Translations under genes and position numbers: made by a program
In this document: piece by piece, positions 61,399 through 64,000 of the stretch
Numbering within the stretch: the first letter of the stretch is position 1
Layout: every line of letters starts with the position of its first letter
The notes under the pieces: generated by a model
Seen by the model: only the letters and a program-made list of their open reading frames with translations
Database searches by the model: none
Told to the model about the DNA's origin: nothing
Assembly (NCBI GenBank): GCA_014841595.1
Contig: JACYUE010000001.1
Coordinates: 1,352,996-1,416,995 of the forward strand
Origin: Oxalobacteraceae sp. CFBP 8761
GTDB taxonomy: Bacteria > Pseudomonadota > Gammaproteobacteria > Burkholderiales > Burkholderiaceae_D
Direction of reading: 5' to 3'
DNA: 64,000 nt

Positions 61399-62607
61399 AT
61401 GCCCAATTCATCTACTACGACCGTCGACGCGATGGCCGACAAGCCCGAGGCCACCGGCGGCGCGCTATCGATCACGATTCTTGCCATCGCCGCGTTCGTG
61501 ATCGTGACCACCGAGTTCCTGATCGTGGGCCTGCTGCCGGCACTGGCACGTGACCTGTCCATCACGGTGGCCACGGCCGGCCAGCTGGTCACGCTGTTTG
61601 CCGTGGTCGTCATGGTATGCGGCCCGTTCCTGACGGCGTGGCTGGCCAACGTCGACCGCAAGAAGTTGTTCATCGCCGTGCTGGTGCTGTTCGCGGCAAC
61701 CAATGCGCTGGCGGCCGTCGCGCAAAACATCTGGGTGCTGGCACTGGCGCGACTGCTGCCGGCGCTGGCGCTGCCCGTGTTCTGGGGTACCGCGAGCGAC
61801 ACCGCAGCCCAGATCGCTGGCCCGGAAAAAGCCGGTCGCGCCGTCTCGACCGTGTATCTCGGCATCTCGGCCGCGATGCTGTTTGGTATTCCGCTCGGCA
61901 CGCTGGCGGCAGACGCGATCGGCTGGCGCGGCGCGTTCGGCCTGCTGGCCGCGCTGTCGCTGCTGGTGGCCGTGCTGATGTTCTTCAGCATGCCGACGGT
62001 GCGTGCATCGCAGCCGGTTGCCATGCGTGAACAGGCCAAGATTCTGAAAAGTCCGTTCTTCATGGCCAACGTGGCGTTGTCGATCCTGGTGTTCACTGCC
62101 ATGTTCACCGGCTACACCTACCTGGCCGAGATGCTGGAGAAATCGGCTGGCGTGGCGCCGGCGCAGGTGGGCTGGTGGCTGATGGGCTTTGGCGCGGTTG
62201 GCCTAATCGGTAACTGGCTGGGTGGTCTCTGGGTTGACCAGAAACCATTGGCCACCACCGCCATCTTCAGCCTCGTGCTGGCAGCCGGCATGGCCGCGTC
62301 GATGCTGTTCGCCGGTCTGAGCATTGGGTTCGCCATCGCGCTGGGCGTGTGGGGCATTGCCAATACGGCGCTGTATCCAATTTGCCAGATCCGCGTGATG
62401 AAGGCGGCAACCGGCGCCCAGGCGCTGGCCGGCACCATCAATGTGTCGGCAGCCAACGGTGGCATCGCGTTGGGCGCCGTGATCGGTGGCCTTGCAGTGG
62501 CCAACTGGGGCGCTGGCAATGTCGGTTATGTGGCTGCGGGCATCGCCGTACTGGCGGCACTGGCGACTGGCCTGGTCGCGCGTATGACCCCTGCAGTCAA
62601 GGCGTAA
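61399..62607 (+). CDS. MFS transporter, drug/sugar efflux type
   Basis: 402 residues with twelve hydrophobic helices. The segment TTEFLIVGLLPALARDLSIT (first loop) and WLANVDRKKLFIAVL (cytoplasmic loop 2-3, motif A variant) mark the DHA1/AraJ-YdhP group of exporters. Start ATG 61399 has AGGAG 9 bases before it. It starts a likely operon with the LLM oxidoreductase and EthD-like gene; the LysR gene is divergent. Confidence 0.88.
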   Translation: MPNSSTTTVDAMADKPEATGGALSITILAIAAFVIVTTEFLIVGLLPALARDLSITVATAGQLVTLFAVVVMVCGPFLTAWLANVDRKKLFIAVLVLFAATNALAAVAQNIWVLALARLLPALALPVFWGTASDTAAQIAGPEKAGRAVSTVYLGISAAMLFGIPLGTLAADAIGWRGAFGLLAALSLLVAVLMFFSMPTVRASQPVAMREQAKILKSPFFMANVALSILVFTAMFTGYTYLAEMLEKSAGVAPAQVGWWLMGFGAVGLIGNWLGGLWVDQKPLATTAIFSLVLAAGMAASMLFAGLSIGFAIALGVWGIANTALYPICQIRVMKAATGAQALAGTINVSAANGGIALGAVIGGLAVANWGAGNVGYVAAGIAVLAALATGLVARMTPAVKA

Positions 62608-62612
62608 CGATC

Positions 62613-63593
62613 ATGACGATTGCACCCATTGGCCCGTTGCCGGCCGAACTGGCAAACCACGCCGGCTACCAGCGTATCTTCAAGCCGGGCAAGCTGACCT
62701 TCGGCTTCATCATGCCGCTCGAAGGCTATCCGGATTCGCCGTTTCCGACGCTGGCCCATCACCAGGCGATGGAGCGCATGGCCGACGAGGCCGGTTTCTC
62801 GACCCTGTGGCTGCGCGACGTGCCGTTTTACGATCCCAATTTCGGCGACACCGGCCAGGTGCTCGATCCGATGGTGTACATGAGCTTTCTGGCAGCGCAC
62901 ACGAGCCGCATCGCGCTGGGCACCGCCGGCATCGTGGCGACGCTGCGCGAGCCGTTGATCGTGGCCAAGCAGGCCGTGTCGGTCGACCAGTTGCTGGGTG
63001 GGCGCCTGGTGCTGGGCCTGTCGACCGGCGACCGGCCCGTCGAGTATCCGGCGTTTGGCCAGGATTTCGAGAACCGCGGCGAGCGTTTTCGCGAAGCGTT
63101 CGGCCTGATCAAGACCGTCACCGAACAGGACTTTCCGCATGCGCGCACGGCGCACTACGGCAACCTCGACGGGAGCATCGATCTGGTGCCCAAGCCGGCG
63201 GCGCCGCGCCTGCCGATGATCGTCGTCGGCCGGGCGCGCCAGGACATGGCGTGGATCGCCCGTCACAGCGACGGCTGGATCTGGCACCTGAGCGACTTTA
63301 CCCGCCTGCCGCAACTGATCGAGGCATGGCGCGCCAGCCACGAGCCGGGGCAGTGGGTGCGCCCGTACGGTTACGGCACGATGTTCGACCTGGCCGAAGA
63401 CCCGCATGAGCCGATGCGCTTCGTGCTCAATGGCATTCGTAGCGGCCGCCATGCATTGGTCGAGCTGTTTTACCATCAGCAGGAACAAGGCGTGAGCCAC
63501 GTGGCGCTGAACCTGAAGCCGCTGCGCCGGCCGGCGCAGGATGCGCTGGCCGAACTCGCGGAGCATGTGCTGCCGCTGTTTAAGGCGGACTAA
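62613..63593 (+). CDS. LLM class flavin-dependent oxidoreductase
   Basis: 326 residues, luciferase-like TIM barrel: FGFIMPLEGYPDSPFPTL, LGTAGIVATLREPLIVAKQA, GGRLVLGLSTGD and PMIVVGRARQDMAWIARHSD. It resembles the BA3436-type subfamily. These enzymes use reduced FMN and oxygen on small organic molecules; the substrate is unknown. It begins 5 bases after the MFS stop, so the two are co-transcribed. Confidence 0.9.
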   Translation: MTIAPIGPLPAELANHAGYQRIFKPGKLTFGFIMPLEGYPDSPFPTLAHHQAMERMADEAGFSTLWLRDVPFYDPNFGDTGQVLDPMVYMSFLAAHTSRIALGTAGIVATLREPLIVAKQAVSVDQLLGGRLVLGLSTGDRPVEYPAFGQDFENRGERFREAFGLIKTVTEQDFPHARTAHYGNLDGSIDLVPKPAAPRLPMIVVGRARQDMAWIARHSDGWIWHLSDFTRLPQLIEAWRASHEPGQWVRPYGYGTMFDLAEDPHEPMRFVLNGIRSGRHALVELFYHQQEQGVSHVALNLKPLRRPAQDALAELAEHVLPLFKAD

Positions 63594-63638
63594 TTTTTAT
63601 CATTGTCTTTTAATGCACGATCAAGAAAAAGGAATGTC

Positions 63639-64000
63639 ATGACCATTGATTTCGACCGTAGCGACAACCTGCAGCGCCCACCGATGGGCCAGACCCGCGA
63701 TCCGATTACGCATCCACTGATCGTCACGGCGACCTTCGTCAGCCGTGTCGACAGCACGCCGCGCAGCGAGCGTCCGCAAGATGCGGGGTCGGCCAAAAGC
63801 AAGCACGGCAATGAGGTGCATCTGCCGAACTGGCGTCCCGGCGCGCTGGCGCTGGAAGGCAATGAAAACCTGGCGTTCGAGCACTGGGACGAATACTGGC
63901 GCAAGGTGCACGGCCCGAAATTCGCGTGGGACGAGCCGGGCAGTTCGTCCGAACGCGTGCTGCGCTACGACCAGGTGCACCGTATCGCATCGGGCCCGTC
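63639..64000 (+). CDS. EthD-like domain protein, 3' end cut by the window
   Basis: Open frame from ATG 63639 (AAAAAGGA upstream) to the window edge with no stop, 120 codons visible. The visible stretch FEHWDEYWRKVHGPKFAWD and VLRYDQVHRIASG look like the EthD pattern (conserved W, HGP and RY-x-Q-x-H). EthD proteins are small stress-response or degradation accessory proteins. The gene lies 45 bases after the LLM oxidoreductase, probably in the same operon. The domain call is tentative, since the rest is not in the window. Confidence 0.55.
   Translation, partial: MTIDFDRSDNLQRPPMGQTRDPITHPLIVTATFVSRVDSTPRSERPQDAGSAKSKHGNEVHLPNWRPGALALEGNENLAFEHWDEYWRKVHGPKFAWDEPGSSSERVLRYDQVHRIASGP

Overview
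The window is about 64 kb of high-GC DNA, densely packed with genes on both strands. Gene content and order (iscSUA-hscBA-fdx, ilvBHC near pssA, rpsO-pnp, czcCBA, and an ECF sigma factor followed by DUF3619, DUF3106 and RDD genes) point to a betaproteobacterium of the Burkholderiales, most likely Oxalobacteraceae (Massilia/Telluria/Duganella type). That placement is inference from content; no rRNA gene is present to confirm it. Both ends cut through genes (iscS on the left, an EthD-like gene on the right).

Layout. 0-7.5 kb: iron-sulfur cluster assembly operon, then a methyltransferase, a threonine aldolase and a pseudouridine synthase homologue with an altered catalytic motif. 7.5-9.2 kb: a lipoprotein of the choice-of-anchor I type behind a convincing Pho box. 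9.2-14.9 kb (minus strand): SDR dehydrogenase, PAS/GAF histidine kinase, RDD protein, DUF3106, DUF3619 and an ECF sigma factor. 15-18.7 kb: TauD-type dioxygenase with a sulfonate/taurine-type ABC importer. 18.7-21.4 kb: a three-domain CheW and a soluble PAS-PAS chemoreceptor. 22-25.3 kb: ilvB-ilvH-ilvC behind a long leader. 25.4-28.3 kb: a SIMPL protein whose stop codon was hit by an intact IS1595-type element, then pssA. 29.9-32.5 kb: rpsO and pnp, each with a clear terminator. 32.7-34.6 kb: an SbmA/YddA-like ABC transporter. 34.7-40.8 kb: czcI-like gene and czcCBA heavy-metal efflux behind a MerR-type 19-bp-spacer promoter. 40.9-46.9 kb: a stressosome-type rsbR-rsbS-rsbT-rsbX cluster fused by overlapping genes to two histidine kinases. 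46.9-50.3 kb: modABC and divergent modE with a ModE operator between them. 50.3-58.5 kb: an accessory stretch with a YvbH-like PH-domain protein, several very small membrane proteins, REP-like repeats, a receiver lacking its phosphoacceptor, a Tat-exported oxidoreductase, an M20 peptidase, a LivK-type binding protein, a frameshifted thioredoxin-like lipoprotein and yciH. 58.5-64 kb: DUF4126-type protein, cupin, AraC and LysR regulators, and a LysR-divergent MFS/LLM-oxidoreductase/EthD operon.

The most interesting system is the stressosome cluster. Three consecutive genes carry RsbT-like ATPase domains. The third is the N-terminus of a histidine kinase, where the ATP-binding motifs are visibly degraded. 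This suggests a kinase that docks on the stressosome through a pseudo-RsbT domain and passes stress signals to a phosphorelay instead of a sigma-B cascade. Other strong signals are the Pho box, the MerR-type czc promoter, the ModE operator, the LysR-region iterons and the IS insertion that rebuilt a stop codon.
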